The notes below the pieces were generated by a model, which made no database searches, was not told the DNA's origin, and worked only from the letters and a program-made list of their open reading frames with translations. Shown here piece after piece: positions 53,975-62,499 of a stretch of 64,000 nt of DNA (the stretch's first letter is position 1; the number at the start of each line of letters is the position of its first letter). Location: NCBI GenBank assembly GCA_030377865.1, contig JAUCGA010000016.1, positions 1 through 64,000 of the forward strand. The letters run 5' to 3'. The DNA is from Anaerolineales bacterium HSG25. GTDB taxonomy: Bacteria; Chloroflexota; Anaerolineae; 4572-78; J111. Made by a program: the position numbers and the translations under genes.

Positions 53975-54712
53975 CTAGATTCGTTTTTCAACTACCAACA
54001 AATGAGACAGTCCAAACATTCTCATGGGCGACTGCTCAAACAGATAGGTTATGGTTTGTAGGGCTTTGCCTAGGTTAGGGCGACGGGCAACGATGTTATC
54101 ATAACCCGGATAGATTTGGGTGTGGTTGATAATCCGAACGGGCAGACCCGCAATCAACTGTTGTAGTCCTTGCCGAGTGTAGGCTCGGACATGGGGAGCG
54201 AGTTTGTTTCGCAACGAATCGGGCAGGTAGTTGATGAGAGGGGTGTTGCCAAAATGGTACTCACCACGCCAATAATGACCGTGAGTTTCAAATGGGTAGA
54301 GTCGATTGGGACAGAAGATGACAATCCGTCCGCCGGGTTGTAGAACCCGTACCATCTCGGCTACAGACTGTGCGTCATCCTGAACATGTTCAATCACTTC
54401 ATGGCTCAAAATAAGGTCAAAATAGTCGTCGGGATAGGGTAAATATTCACCCGCGCCAACATTAACCAACTCCGAATGATGTCGGCTATCTATGACTCGT
54501 TCTAATTCAATATCTAAGCCCACCACATGGGGAGTGAACTGTTTGAGTGCTTTAACATACATGCCTACGCCACATCCATCAACCAATACCTTACTATCAT
54601 GGCGTAATCTTGGCCCAGCCGCTCGCTGAATCATGTGCAGACGACGAATTTGCCCGGCTCGCCAAACAAGACTGGGTACACCTCGTTCGTCAGCTTTATC
54701 ATAATGGCTCAT
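53975..54712 (-). CDS. Class I SAM-dependent methyltransferase
   Basis: 245 residues. A type 11 methyltransferase core: SKVLVDGCGVGMYVKAL (SAM motif I, with VDGCGVG in place of the common DxGxG), VGLDIELERV (post I), and EYLPYPDDYFDLILSHEVIEHV (motif II/III), then VLQPGGRIVIFCPN. The C-terminal half with HYWRGEYHFGNTPLINYLPD resembles methyltransferases placed near sugar or lipid-surface genes. Substrate unknown. Its stop codon borders the esterase relic. Confidence 0.88.
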   Translation of the reverse strand: MSHYDKADERGVPSLVWRAGQIRRLHMIQRAAGPRLRHDSKVLVDGCGVGMYVKALKQFTPHVVGLDIELERVIDSRHHSELVNVGAGEYLPYPDDYFDLILSHEVIEHVQDDAQSVAEMVRVLQPGGRIVIFCPNRLYPFETHGHYWRGEYHFGNTPLINYLPDSLRNKLAPHVRAYTRQGLQQLIAGLPVRIINHTQIYPGYDNIVARRPNLGKALQTITYLFEQSPMRMFGLSHLLVVEKRI

Positions 54713-54782
54713 TTTTCCTCCAGAACTGATCGGTTTTCTGACACGAAGCTAGTAGTTGTCAGTTCTCAAAACCTTATTTTTG

Positions 54783-55001
54783 GTATATTCAGTAGATCTG
54801 TTCGGCAATAAGAAAGGTGGGTATTTATTGGGCTATCGGAGTGCAAGAATTGTATTCTTGCCAGTCAAAATAGAATTTTGACACTCCTTTCCGCACAAAT
54901 CCTTATTCCCGAACAAGTCTAGTGAACTTGCCAGAAGGAGCGTCAGAAACCCGATTTCTTAAAGAAATCGGGTTTCTAGGGTGGTTTTACTGAACTTTTA
55001 C
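54783..55001. mobile_element. Family A MITE split by a family B insertion, ending at the menG stop
   Basis: GTATATTCAGT (54783-54793) and AGTGAACTTGCC...TGAACTTTTAC (54921-55001) are the two parts. The last base, C at 55001, is the complement of the G in the menG stop TAG. Confidence 0.87.
54794..54920. mobile_element. Family B element nested in family A, AGT duplication
   Basis: AGATCTGTTCGGCAATAAG to CTTATTCCCGAACAAGTCT. AGT at 54791-54793 and 54921-54923. The core here is CAAGAATTGTATTCTTGCC plus a TCAAAATAGAATTTTGAC hairpin instead of the AAAAGC core of other B copies. Confidence 0.9.
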
Positions 55002-55729
55002 TATTTTTGACCCACGTGCAGGGCCACGGTTCCCATCATCAACATGGTGTACTGCACATTTTTTAAGCCTGCCGTTTCCATAGCTTGTTTCAATTCCTCT
55101 GGACGTAAAAACGCATCGGCAGAGTGGGGAAGGTAGCTGTAGGCATCTGGCTGACCACTGATGATACCTCCCAACATGGGCACGATGTTATGAAAATAGA
55201 GCCGAAACATCGCCCCAAATAACGATTCTGCGGGACGGGGGATTTCTAAAATGGCGACTTTCCCGCCCGGTTTACAAACTCTGGTTTGGTCAGCTAATAC
55301 ATTGGCAACATTGGTCACGTTCCGCATTAAAAAGCCACTAACTACCCCATCGAAATAGTCATCAGGAAATGGAAGGTAAACTGTATCGGCACCGCTCCAA
55401 CTGAGTTTTTGCCGATTTTGTAGTTGCGGATACCGATTTTTGCCAATCGTCATCATGGGCAGGGTGAAGTCTGCCCCAACCACCTGAGCAAGGTCGGGGC
55501 GTTGCCGAACTGCTTCAAAGGCGATGTCTCCAGTCCCAGTGGCGATGTCGAGCAGGTTGCCTTGTGGTGGTAACTGTAATTGTTTAACCAACAGGTTGCG
55601 CCATCGTCCATCTTGTCCCGCGCTCATTAACCGATTCATTATATCATAACGAGGGGCAATCCGAGCAAACATCTGATTAACATAGGCATGTTTTTCTGCG
55701 GCTGAGTTAAAGTTTATTTTAGGGTTCAT
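55001..55729 (-). CDS. menG: Demethylmenaquinone methyltransferase (UbiE/MenG)
   Basis: 242 residues from the ATG at 55729; upstream in-frame codons lie in a family I repeat. MFARIAPRYDIMNRLMSAGQDGRWR is the UbiE signature 1; GNLLDIATGTGDIAFEA is SAM motif I; YLPFPDDYFDGVVSGFLMRNVTN and RVCKPGGKVAILEIPRP complete the family pattern. It methylates demethylmenaquinone in the last step of menaquinone synthesis, pointing to quinone-based respiration. A family I element sits 15 bp upstream of the start, so expression probably uses a promoter beyond or inside it. Confidence 0.93.
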   Translation of the reverse strand: MNPKINFNSAAEKHAYVNQMFARIAPRYDIMNRLMSAGQDGRWRNLLVKQLQLPPQGNLLDIATGTGDIAFEAVRQRPDLAQVVGADFTLPMMTIGKNRYPQLQNRQKLSWSGADTVYLPFPDDYFDGVVSGFLMRNVTNVANVLADQTRVCKPGGKVAILEIPRPAESLFGAMFRLYFHNIVPMLGGIISGQPDAYSYLPHSADAFLRPEELKQAMETAGLKNVQYTMLMMGTVALHVGQK

Positions 55730-55752
55730 AATCGTTTTTTTGTTGTTTCTTT

Positions 55753-55892
55753 GGCTCTTTGGGACTTTTCGTGCAGATGTCATGATTGTGTCATCATCTT
55801 CCCGCAAGTTTTAAACTTGCGGGAAGATTGCTCCATCAAAGTATCTAAATTCAGGATGCAGTTTTGAGTTGCACGGAATCTACCAGAGAACC
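55753..55892. mobile_element. Family I element with perfect 8-bp duplication GTTTCTTT
   Basis: GGCTCTTTGGGACTTTTCGT to ACGGAATCTACCAGAGAACC, core CTTCCCGCAAG/CTTGCGGGAAG. GTTTCTTT at 55745-55752 and 55893-55900. Inserted just upstream of the menG start. Confidence 0.94.
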
Positions 55893-55919
55893 GTTTCTTT
55901 CATTAAGATTTAGGGGGAA

Positions 55920-55950
55920 TAAGAAAAAGCGCCTAACGAATTAGGCGCTT
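55920..55950 (-). terminator. Intrinsic terminator of the membrane-protein gene
   Basis: AAGCGCCTAA-CGAA-TTAGGCGCTT is a perfect 10-bp stem. Read on the minus strand it is followed by TTTTCTTATT, 37 bp beyond the stop codon of the gene at 55987. Confidence 0.92.
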
Positions 55951-55986
55951 ATATTGTAAAAATTGGATTTTTAGGAAAAGTGATAA

Positions 55987-56583
55987 CTATTCTGCAACAT
56001 TTAATTTGGGGTAAATCATACCACCGATTGAACTTAGCATCGCGGAGACCATTGAGCCGCCAACTCCAAAGATAATCATGGCCCAGAAAACTCGTCCGGC
56101 TAAACTAAGCGTATCAAAGTTTACACCATAGTCAACCAACCACATAAACTGAGAAGCAATGTTTTGGCCTAAATCTACCATCAAAAAACCAGCGGCGGCC
56201 ATAATCATGGCGATGATACCACCGTATACGCCGGCCCAAAAGCCAGCCATCCAACCTACTTTACCACCTTGGTGGGTATTACGGATACTATCACTAGCCA
56301 TTAAACTGGCTAACAAACCTGTGGCTAAACAAACAACCGGAAAACCGGGCCAAACAAGATAAGCAAGCGAAAAGAATGGTATGTTCTCATTGGGCGGGAT
56401 GAGACTAAGTAACATTAGTAATAATAAGCCTATACCACCAGCAAAACTGGCTTTTAAGCTAGACCAAACCATTAATGCGGCATGCTGGTTTTGCTGATTA
56501 GGCTGGTTTTTGTGCGCTTGTTGATAATGTGTTGGCGGGGCGTATTGTGGTTGCCTTTGTTGTTGTTGTGTTGTAACAGTCAT
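55987..56583 (-). CDS. Polytopic membrane protein with Gln-rich N-terminus
   Basis: 198 residues from the ATG at 56583, directly after AAGGAGATTGAA; an ATG six codons upstream lies inside that ribosome-binding region. A soluble Gln/Pro/His-rich N-terminus (about 1-40, TTQQQQRQPQYAPPTHYQQA) precedes four to five hydrophobic helices (GGIGLLLLMLLSLIPP; YLVWPGFPVVCLATGLLASL; AGVYGGIIAMIMAAAGFLMV; VFWAMIIFGVGGSMVSAML). No family recognised. Own terminator downstream. Confidence 0.78.
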   Translation of the reverse strand: MTVTTQQQQRQPQYAPPTHYQQAHKNQPNQQNQHAALMVWSSLKASFAGGIGLLLLMLLSLIPPNENIPFFSLAYLVWPGFPVVCLATGLLASLMASDSIRNTHQGGKVGWMAGFWAGVYGGIIAMIMAAAGFLMVDLGQNIASQFMWLVDYGVNFDTLSLAGRVFWAMIIFGVGGSMVSAMLSSIGGMIYPKLNVAE

Positions 56584-56822
56584 TTCAATCTCCTTAAACA
56601 TAAAACATGAATGAATCCAATATGAATTAGCTTCCTTGAAGAAGTTGTAACGATTATAGCATCATTGCCTACAGTTTGGCAATAGCTACTAGGCGATTTA
56701 GCCTACGCTATCCCTACGATTTTTTATTAGGGTAAATTTTGCTAATGTATTAGCTTATTGTACGCGTTATAATTCAGATCGAAAAGTTAGACCATGTTTT
56801 TTCGTCATGTTGCTTATCACAG

Positions 56823-56980
56823 AAGTTTATCATTTCAACATGACTAAAACAATATCTGACAGGATTAACAGAATTGACAGGATTACAAGCAAAAAAAATC
56901 CTGTTAATCTTGTTAATCCTATCAAAAAATGCTTTTGATTTTATCAATATATCAGGTCATGAATGAAACGACAAACTCTT
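56823..56980. repeat. Family L palindromic repeat
   Basis: AAGTTTATCATTTCAACATG to GTCATGAATGAAACGACAAA, with AACAGGATTACAAGC and AATCCTGTTAATCTTG arms. Inverted relative to 26038-26171. Directly followed by a family C element. Confidence 0.75.
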
Positions 56981-56989
56981 GTTATCAGA

Positions 56990-57131
56990 TAGGACTGTTC
57001 AGTTCTCCATGTTCTCCATGTTCGTCACGTTACAAGCATAACCTCCACGACCTCATGTCTGACAAAATTACTGTAGGTGACGCTTGTAGCGTCACAATTA
57101 TGCCCATATAGATTAGAACTGAACAACCCTT
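56990..57131. mobile_element. Family C element with TTATCAGA direct repeats
   Basis: TAGGACTGTTCAGTTCTCC to TTAGAACTGAACAACCCTT. TTATCAGA at 56982-56989 and 57134-57141; the 10-bp flanks match at 8 positions, as expected for an ageing copy of the 10-bp duplication seen at 40120. Confidence 0.82.
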
Positions 57132-57177
57132 ACTTATCAGACGAATAGCTTGCATTTATCCAACAGTTTTGTGACTT

Positions 57178-57281
57178 AGTGTAGTGGTCAGCTTGATGTT
57201 GAAAACGGAGTGCAACGGATTTAGCCGTTGCTACAGGCAATGGCTGAACCCATTGCACTCCAACATCATCTTGACCACCAC
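57178..57281. mobile_element. Family J element with perfect 15-bp direct repeats
   Basis: AGTGTAGTGGTCAGCTTGAT to CATCATCTTGACCACCAC around a GGAGTGCAACGGATTTAGCC core and its arm. ACAGTTTTGTGACTT at 57163-57177 and 57282-57296. The core differs from the J copy at 42314. Confidence 0.88.
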
Positions 57282-57418
57282 ACAGTTTTGTGACTTGGCT
57301 ATCATTAGACGGCTTGATAACTCACAGATTCAGCTTTATTCATAATTGCTACAACTGTATGATTGTGCTAATATTGACCATGCTAACATAATGAATTTAC
57401 AGGAGGAATATTGTTGAT

Positions 57419-59557
57419 ATGAATGGTATAGACCCGTCAACTGAATGGTTGACTGATTATGATAAACACCTTTTTTCTGAAGGAAATCATGAGCGTCTTT
57501 ATGAAAAAATGGGCGCACATTTGATTGAGCTAAATGGGCAGAATGGTGTACATTTTTCTGTGTGGGCACCCAATGCGACACAAATAGAAATAGTTGGTGA
57601 TTTTAACGATTGGGACGGCTCCAATCATCGCATGTTTGGAAGTGAAAGCGGTATCTGGACCATGTTTATTCCTGATATGAGGGAAAATACACTTTACAAA
57701 TATCGGATAATTACCCCACAGGGGGAAAAATTTGATAAATCTGATCCATTTGGCTTTTATATGGAACAACGTCCCAAAACAGGGTCGAAGGTTTGTGACA
57801 TTGATAGCTACGAATGGAACGATGCCGAGTGGATCAGTAAACGACCTGAAAACCAAGCATTTGATAAACCGCTCTCTATTTATGAGGTTCATCTTGGCTC
57901 ATGGAAACGTCTGCCTGATCCAGAATGGGTTAGCCGTTATCTGACCTATCGCGAACTGGCTGAACATCTGCTTCCCTATGTCGTTGAGATGGGGTACACC
58001 CATATTGAGTTGATGCCGATTTCAGAATACCCTCTTGACGCATCATGGGGGTATCAGGTGTTGGGCTTTTATGCCGCCACCAGTCGTTATGGTACGCCTC
58101 AAGACTTAATGTATTTTATTGACCAATGTCACCAGCAAGGCATTGGTGTGATTTTAGACTGGGTTCCCGGTCATTTTCCTAAAGATGGCTCTGGTCTAAA
58201 CTTTTTTGATGGTACGCATCTCTTCTCCCATTCGGATCCACGCCAAGGTGAGCATCCCGACTGGGGAACGATGGTCTTTAACTATGACCGGCACGAAGTC
58301 CGTTCGTTCTTGTTGGCTAATGCTGTTTTTTGGCTTGACAAGTATCATTTTGATGGACTGCGAGTTGATGCCGTAGCTTCGATGCTGTATCTCGACTATT
58401 CTCGTGAAGAAGGTCAGTGGATTCCGAATCAGTACGGTGGACGTGAAAACTTGGGCGCGATTCAGTTCTTACGCAAAACCAACGAAGTGGTGCATGGCCT
58501 TTATCCCGGTGTAATGACCATTGCCGAAGAATCGACCGCATGGCCAATGGTTTCTCGTCCGACCTATTTAGGCGGCCTTGGGTTTAGTCTTAAATGGAAC
58601 ATGGGGTGGATGCATGATACCCTACGATATATGAGTAAAGACCCAATTCATCGGCGCTACCATCATAATGACCTAACCTTTGGTCTGTTATACGCCTTTA
58701 ACGAAAACTTTGTTCTGCCCCTCTCTCATGACGAGGTTGTACATGGCAAAGGTTCACTAATCAACAAGATGCCCGGCGACGATTGGCAAAAATTTGCTAA
58801 TTTGCGAGCCTACTACACCTTTATGTGGGCACATCCGGGTAAAAACCTACTATTTATGGGATGTGAGTTTGGTCAATGGGCCGAATGGAATTTTAATGGT
58901 AGTCTCGACTGGGAAGCGACTGAACATGGCGAGAATCATAAAGGTATGATTACTTTTATGAAAGAGCTAAACAGGTTATATAAAGAAACTCCCGCCTTGT
59001 ATGAGGATGATTTTGAGTGGACGGGCTTTGAATGGATTGATGCGAATGATCATGATAATAGCGTTCTCTCGTTTTTGCGGAAGGCTAAATATACCGATGA
59101 GTGTGTGATAGTGATTGGTAGTTACACCCCCGTACCGCGCGAGAACTACTATATTGGGGTTCCCGAACCCGGCTTTTATGATGAAATTTTCAATAGTGAC
59201 CGAGGTCGATATTGGGGTGGCGATGTGAATAACGGCGAGGGAGTTCAGGCCGAAGAAAAACCGATGCATGGATATGACTATGCGGTGAGATTAACTCTGC
59301 CCCCCTTAGCAACCGTTATCTTAAAGGTACGCAAAAAATTGACCAAAGTTACTCCGGCAGTAGAGGCCGTTGTAGAAACAGAAGCCACGGTTGAAACACA
59401 AGAAGAAGAGCCAGCCGAACAGAAAACCAAGCCTGCTAAACCGGCTCCGAAAAAAGCTCCGGCTAAAAAGGCTCCCAAAAAAACAGCCAAGGCTAAAACG
59501 TCGAAAACAGCTAAAGCCAGTAGTGCCAAAGCCAAAAAATCAGACAAAGCGGCTTAG
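57419..59557 (+). CDS. glgB: 1,4-alpha-glucan branching enzyme with basic C-terminal tail
   Basis: 712 residues. A CBM48 domain (about 40-125, [20 protein letters not shown]) precedes the GH13 barrel: [18 protein letters not shown] (nucleophile Asp), [14 protein letters not shown] (acid/base Glu) and [15 protein letters not shown] (transition-state Asp). Then a C-terminal beta domain. It makes alpha-1,6 branches in glycogen. After the catalytic fold, from about residue 640, comes a 70-residue low-complexity tail of Lys, Ala, Pro and Glu ([20 protein letters not shown]), like histone H1 tails and absent from typical GlgB. AGGAGGA lies 13 bp before the ATG. Confidence 0.95.
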   Translation: MNGIDPSTEWLTDYDKHLFSEGNHERLYEKMGAHLIELNGQNGVHFSVWAPNATQIEIVGDFNDWDGSNHRMFGSESGIWTMFIPDMRENTLYKYRIITPQGEKFDKSDPFGFYMEQRPKTGSKVCDIDSYEWNDAEWISKRPENQAFDKPLSIYEVHLGSWKRLPDPEWVSRYLTYRELAEHLLPYVVEMGYTHIELMPISEYPLDASWGYQVLGFYAATSRYGTPQDLMYFIDQCHQQGIGVILDWVPGHFPKDGSGLNFFDGTHLFSHSDPRQGEHPDWGTMVFNYDRHEVRSFLLANAVFWLDKYHFDGLRVDAVASMLYLDYSREEGQWIPNQYGGRENLGAIQFLRKTNEVVHGLYPGVMTIAEESTAWPMVSRPTYLGGLGFSLKWNMGWMHDTLRYMSKDPIHRRYHHNDLTFGLLYAFNENFVLPLSHDEVVHGKGSLINKMPGDDWQKFANLRAYYTFMWAHPGKNLLFMGCEFGQWAEWNFNGSLDWEATEHGENHKGMITFMKELNRLYKETPALYEDDFEWTGFEWIDANDHDNSVLSFLRKAKYTDECVIVIGSYTPVPRENYYIGVPEPGFYDEIFNSDRGRYWGGDVNNGEGVQAEEKPMHGYDYAVRLTLPPLATVILKVRKKLTKVTPAVEAVVETEATVETQEEEPAEQKTKPAKPAPKKAPAKKAPKKTAKAKTSKTAKASSAKAKKSDKAA

Positions 59558-59562
59558 AGATT

Positions 59563-59774
59563 AGAGTTGTTCGGGAATAAAGGAGTGCAAAAGCTTCTTG
59601 CTTTTGCATGTTTATTTCCGGCAAAAGCAATCGCCCTAGAAACCCGATTTCTCAAAGAAATCGGGTTTCTGATGCTCTTTCTGGCGAGTTCACTGAATAT
59701 TCACGAAGCTTTTGCACTCCGCATGCCTCGGATTTGAGTTTTTATGCGATGATAAGTTATTGCCGAACAAGTCT
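59563..59774. mobile_element. Family B element with ATT duplication and nested family A fragment
   Basis: AGAGTTGTTCGGGAATAA to TTATTGCCGAACAAGTCT; ATT at 59560-59562 and 59775-59777. A truncated family A MITE (59631-59704) interrupts the GCAAAAGCAAGAAGCTTTTGC core. Confidence 0.88.
59631..59704. mobile_element. Truncated family A MITE inside family B
   Basis: Begins CGCCCTAGAAACCCG and ends TCACTGAATATTCAC; about 17 bp of the left end is missing. Flanked by GCAAAAGCAA and GAAGCTTTTGC of the host element. Confidence 0.85.
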
Positions 59775-59797
59775 ATTGTTCTGGAAATAACAAATAT

Positions 59798-59837
59798 AAA
59801 AAAAGGACTGACAGTTTATCGTGTCAGTCCTTTTTTA
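59798..59837. terminator. Strong bidirectional intrinsic terminator after glgB
   Basis: AAGGACTGACA / TGTCAGTCCTT, an 11-bp perfect stem with an 8-nt loop, A-run before and T-run after. Confidence 0.93.
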
Positions 59838-59839
59838 GT

Positions 59840-59990
59840 TAAGTAACTTTCATTTCTAAGTTGTAACTTTTGTCGGCATGTTATGCCCGAATGTCGTTAT
59901 CGGGCATCCACACAACACTGTGAGGAATGGATTCCCGCTAAAAGCATGCGGGAATGACATGAGGAAAGTGTCGGTTTCAAACTAATTTGA
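59840..59990. repeat. Partial family F shell with CCCGCATGC core
   Basis: TTAAGTAACTTTCATTTCTA, GGCATGTTATGCCCGAATG, GATTCCCGCTAAAAGCATGC. The right shell end is diverged. Then a TTCAATC hairpin at 60017-60043 and a CTTGTCGAAGGCC/GGTTTCGACAAGC hairpin at 60170-60205. I see no gene from 59838 to 60318. Confidence 0.65.
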
Positions 59991-60318
59991 GTATAAATAT
60001 ATTGCGCTATCAGAATGGTTCAATCTTTAAGATTGAACCATTCTCTCTACCCGTTCCAACTTCTTATCCAGAAATTTTGCCGTGGTCAAACTGACCACCA
60101 CACTTGTTCAAAAATTTCGGCTAACATTTTAAGGCGAAACAACTAGAGCATGATAGCCGTGGCCTGAGCTTGTCGAAGGCCGTTGGTTTCGACAAGCTCA
60201 ACCAACTATATTTCGGCTTAAGTTGATAGCCAAAATTTCGATCTGTGCGGATGGATAACCGAAAAATCGACCTTGTAGGTTTTAGAAACCTGCAAGGTCT
60301 TCGCTCCAACCCATACCA

Positions 60319-60837
60319 CTACGAATCATACTGCAACAATGAAAACAGGTCGTAATCGGTTAGTTTATCGCGACCATTCAAGAACGTTAGCTCAACGACA
60401 AAGGCCATGCTCACTATCTCACCGCCTAGTTTTTCGATGAGCTTGACGGTTGCCTCAGCGGTGCCACCTGTGGCGAGCAGATCATCAACCACCAATATCC
60501 GTTGCCCCTTGGAAATCGCATCGACATGTACCTCTAGGGTGTTGGTTCCGTACTCTAGGGCATAACTCTCGGCAATCGATTCGGCAGGGAGCTTACCCGG
60601 TTTTCGGATTGGAATGAATCCTACGCCAAGTTTATAGGCCAAAGGCATGCCGAAGATAAATCCGCGTGATTCCATGCCTACCACGAAGTCAATGTTTTTG
60701 TCTTGATACTGCTCGGCTAACTGGTCGATTGACTGTTTCATGGCCTCTGCATTTTTAAGCAGGGTGGTAATATCGTAAAAAAGGATGCCCTCTTTTGGAA
60801 AATCGGGTACGTGACGAATGACTGATTTTAAGTCCAT
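60319..60837 (-). CDS. apt: Adenine phosphoribosyltransferase
   Basis: 172 residues from the ATG at 60837, which follows CAGGAGTTAATCAC; an upstream open extension of 84 codons is repeat DNA. LKSVIRHVPDFPKEGILFYDITTLLK is the Apt opening, VGMESRGFIFGMPLAYKLG binds the base side, and ILVVDDLLATGGTAEATVKLIEK is the PRPP loop. It salvages adenine to AMP using PRPP from Prs. Single gene; the upstream 367 bp are nested repeats. Confidence 0.95.
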   Translation of the reverse strand: MDLKSVIRHVPDFPKEGILFYDITTLLKNAEAMKQSIDQLAEQYQDKNIDFVVGMESRGFIFGMPLAYKLGVGFIPIRKPGKLPAESIAESYALEYGTNTLEVHVDAISKGQRILVVDDLLATGGTAEATVKLIEKLGGEIVSMAFVVELTFLNGRDKLTDYDLFSLLQYDS

Positions 60838-60889
60838 TGTGATTAACTCCTGTAAAATAATGTTGTTTTGTTTGTGAATTGAAAAATCT

Positions 60890-60984
60890 GTAATGGTCAG
60901 CTTGATGTTGAAAATGGAGTGCAACGGGTTTAGCCGTTGCCAAAAGCAATGGCTGAACCCATTGCACTCCAACACCATCTTCCA
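60890..60984. repeat. Family J shell, copy in the apt leader
   Basis: TAATGGTCAGCTTGATGTTG, GGAGTGCAACGGGTTTAGCC, GGCTGAACCCATTGCACTCC, AACACCATCTTCC. Same core as 57178-57281. Followed by AGGCGGGT / ATACCCGCC and the CGTTGCGATTACATAATCGC hairpin to 61095. Confidence 0.78.
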
Positions 60985-61102
60985 CATGATGGTAGCAGAT
61001 GTATCTGCTACCCATACTAGGCGGGTGGCGCGAAGCCTCTTGAAGGAGGATATACCCGCCAAATACCCGTTGCGATTACATAATCGCAACGATCAGGAAA
61101 AT

Positions 61103-61171
61103 CGGAGTGCAAAAGCATCTTGCTTTTGCCAGAAGCAAGATGCTTTTGCACTCCGTTATTTCCGAACAACC
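61103..61171. repeat. Family B right half with AAAAGC core
   Basis: GGAGTGCAAAAGCATCTTGC hairpin and the right end GTTATTTCCGAACAAC. The left end is missing. Confidence 0.75.
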
Positions 61172-61204
61172 TTTGCTTCAATGAAATAAACTATTGCACT
61201 TTTG

Positions 61205-62293
61205 TTACCGATTAAACCAAGCAACCGACAACGGAAGTATAGCACCTAAGCCAACGAGCATGGATGCAAAAAGACCAAGCATGGCGATCATGGCTAACGG
61301 TGGTAAAACCACCGAGAAGAAACCGACCAACATACTCAGGACAAAAATTATCGTGGCAATGCCGACTATCAGACCTGTTACCCGCCAAGCCTTTTTCATA
61401 GAGGCATGGTGTACACTATGCAGTTGTCCGGTTTGACCGTGGACAAAAACCGGCTGAGGGGTTTTATCATCATCCAGATAGTAGGTGACATAGAGCGGCA
61501 GGAGCAAAAGTGTCCAGTTGTGCTGAGTGTACTCTGCTTGCCAACGAAAATCCCGAAAATGTTTAACTTGACAGGCGCGCCGACACTCCTTCTGTGCCCG
61601 ACTCTGAAACTCTGGTAAGGCTTCCGACCATGCATCTTCGGGTGAACGGTTGGGAAGCATAACCAACGATTGACGTAACATGGCAGGTTTATAGGGGCGA
61701 GCCGATTTCAGGTCATACTGACTTGTGGGCAGTTCATGTTGCTCTAGGGCCGGAGCGCTAACATTGTCGTAACTACGCTGGAGTTTCCCCACTCGCGGCT
61801 CCCAGCGAACCCTAGTTTCTTTGATTTGTCTCGATTTCCAGCCACCCGTTGCATCGTCAAATTTATCTTGATGGGTAATCGCCTTATAGTTAAACCCAAC
61901 CTCAGCCTGCCATGTGGCCTGCACCTCACTATCGACCAACCAACGTGGCATGTAGAGCGGTTGAATCCGTTTTCGTAAATTTTTACTGGTTAGATCGCCG
62001 GGCGGAAACCAGCCACTGCCCACAAAGGAGTTAAGTGTCTTTTTGAGTGAATCGGGGTCAACAGCAAAAGGGACACACAACTCTGGGGAATAACTCAGTT
62101 CGAGTTGATTCTCATCGTTATCTGTTGACGCGGACAAAGAAACTAGTATACCATTACAGTAAGGGCAATTCTGCTGACTATCGGTCGCGGGTAACAAGTA
62201 GCTCCGATAACAGACCTCGCACGACACCATCTCAATATCAGTACCCCAAACTGCATCTAAATTGTTGCTTGAATCGTTTTTGTTATTTGACAT
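61205..62293 (-). CDS. Zinc-ribbon membrane protein (shorter twin)
   Basis: 362 residues. An N-terminal zinc ribbon, CEVCYRSYLLPATDSQQNCPYC (residues about 25-46, two CxxC pairs), then a conserved middle region with two WR/WQAEVG strands (YMPRWLVDSEVQATWQAEVG), a TQHNWTLLLLPLYVTYYLDD segment, a VHGQTGQLHSV motif and two C-terminal membrane helices. It shares this order with the next gene, so the two are paralogues. Function unknown; the fold may couple an extracytoplasmic or membrane site to a metal ribbon. A family D element ends 13 bp upstream of the start. Confidence 0.78.
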   Translation of the reverse strand: MSNNKNDSSNNLDAVWGTDIEMVSCEVCYRSYLLPATDSQQNCPYCNGILVSLSASTDNDENQLELSYSPELCVPFAVDPDSLKKTLNSFVGSGWFPPGDLTSKNLRKRIQPLYMPRWLVDSEVQATWQAEVGFNYKAITHQDKFDDATGGWKSRQIKETRVRWEPRVGKLQRSYDNVSAPALEQHELPTSQYDLKSARPYKPAMLRQSLVMLPNRSPEDAWSEALPEFQSRAQKECRRACQVKHFRDFRWQAEYTQHNWTLLLLPLYVTYYLDDDKTPQPVFVHGQTGQLHSVHHASMKKAWRVTGLIVGIATIIFVLSMLVGFFSVVLPPLAMIAMLGLFASMLVGLGAILPLSVAWFNR

Positions 62294-62306
62294 AATAAAC
62301 TATTAG

Positions 62307-62464
62307 GCAATTCCAAGAAAATAAATCTCCCAAATTGAGCAGAGTCTCTACCCCCCTCAGTCCCCCCTGCTAGGGGGGAAGCGGCTCCTCCCCCTAGCAG
62401 GGGGAGGCTGGGAGGGGGTAGAGTGTCACAATGGTTTTGGGAGGTTTTAAATTCTGGAACTTCC
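62307..62464. mobile_element. Family D element with TTAG duplication between the zinc-ribbon twins
   Basis: GCAATTCCAAGAAAATAAAT to TTTTAAATTCTGGAACTTCC, core CCCCCCTCAGTCCCCCCTGC. TTAG at 62303-62306 and 62465-62468. Confidence 0.92.
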
Positions 62465-62499
62465 TTAGAAACGTGATTCCTGAAACGTAAGGATGCAGA

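Noticed and set aside
60838-61089. N-terminal extension of apt
   Set aside because: The extra 84 codons lie in family J and CGTTGCG repeats, and a good ribosome-binding site precedes the internal ATG.
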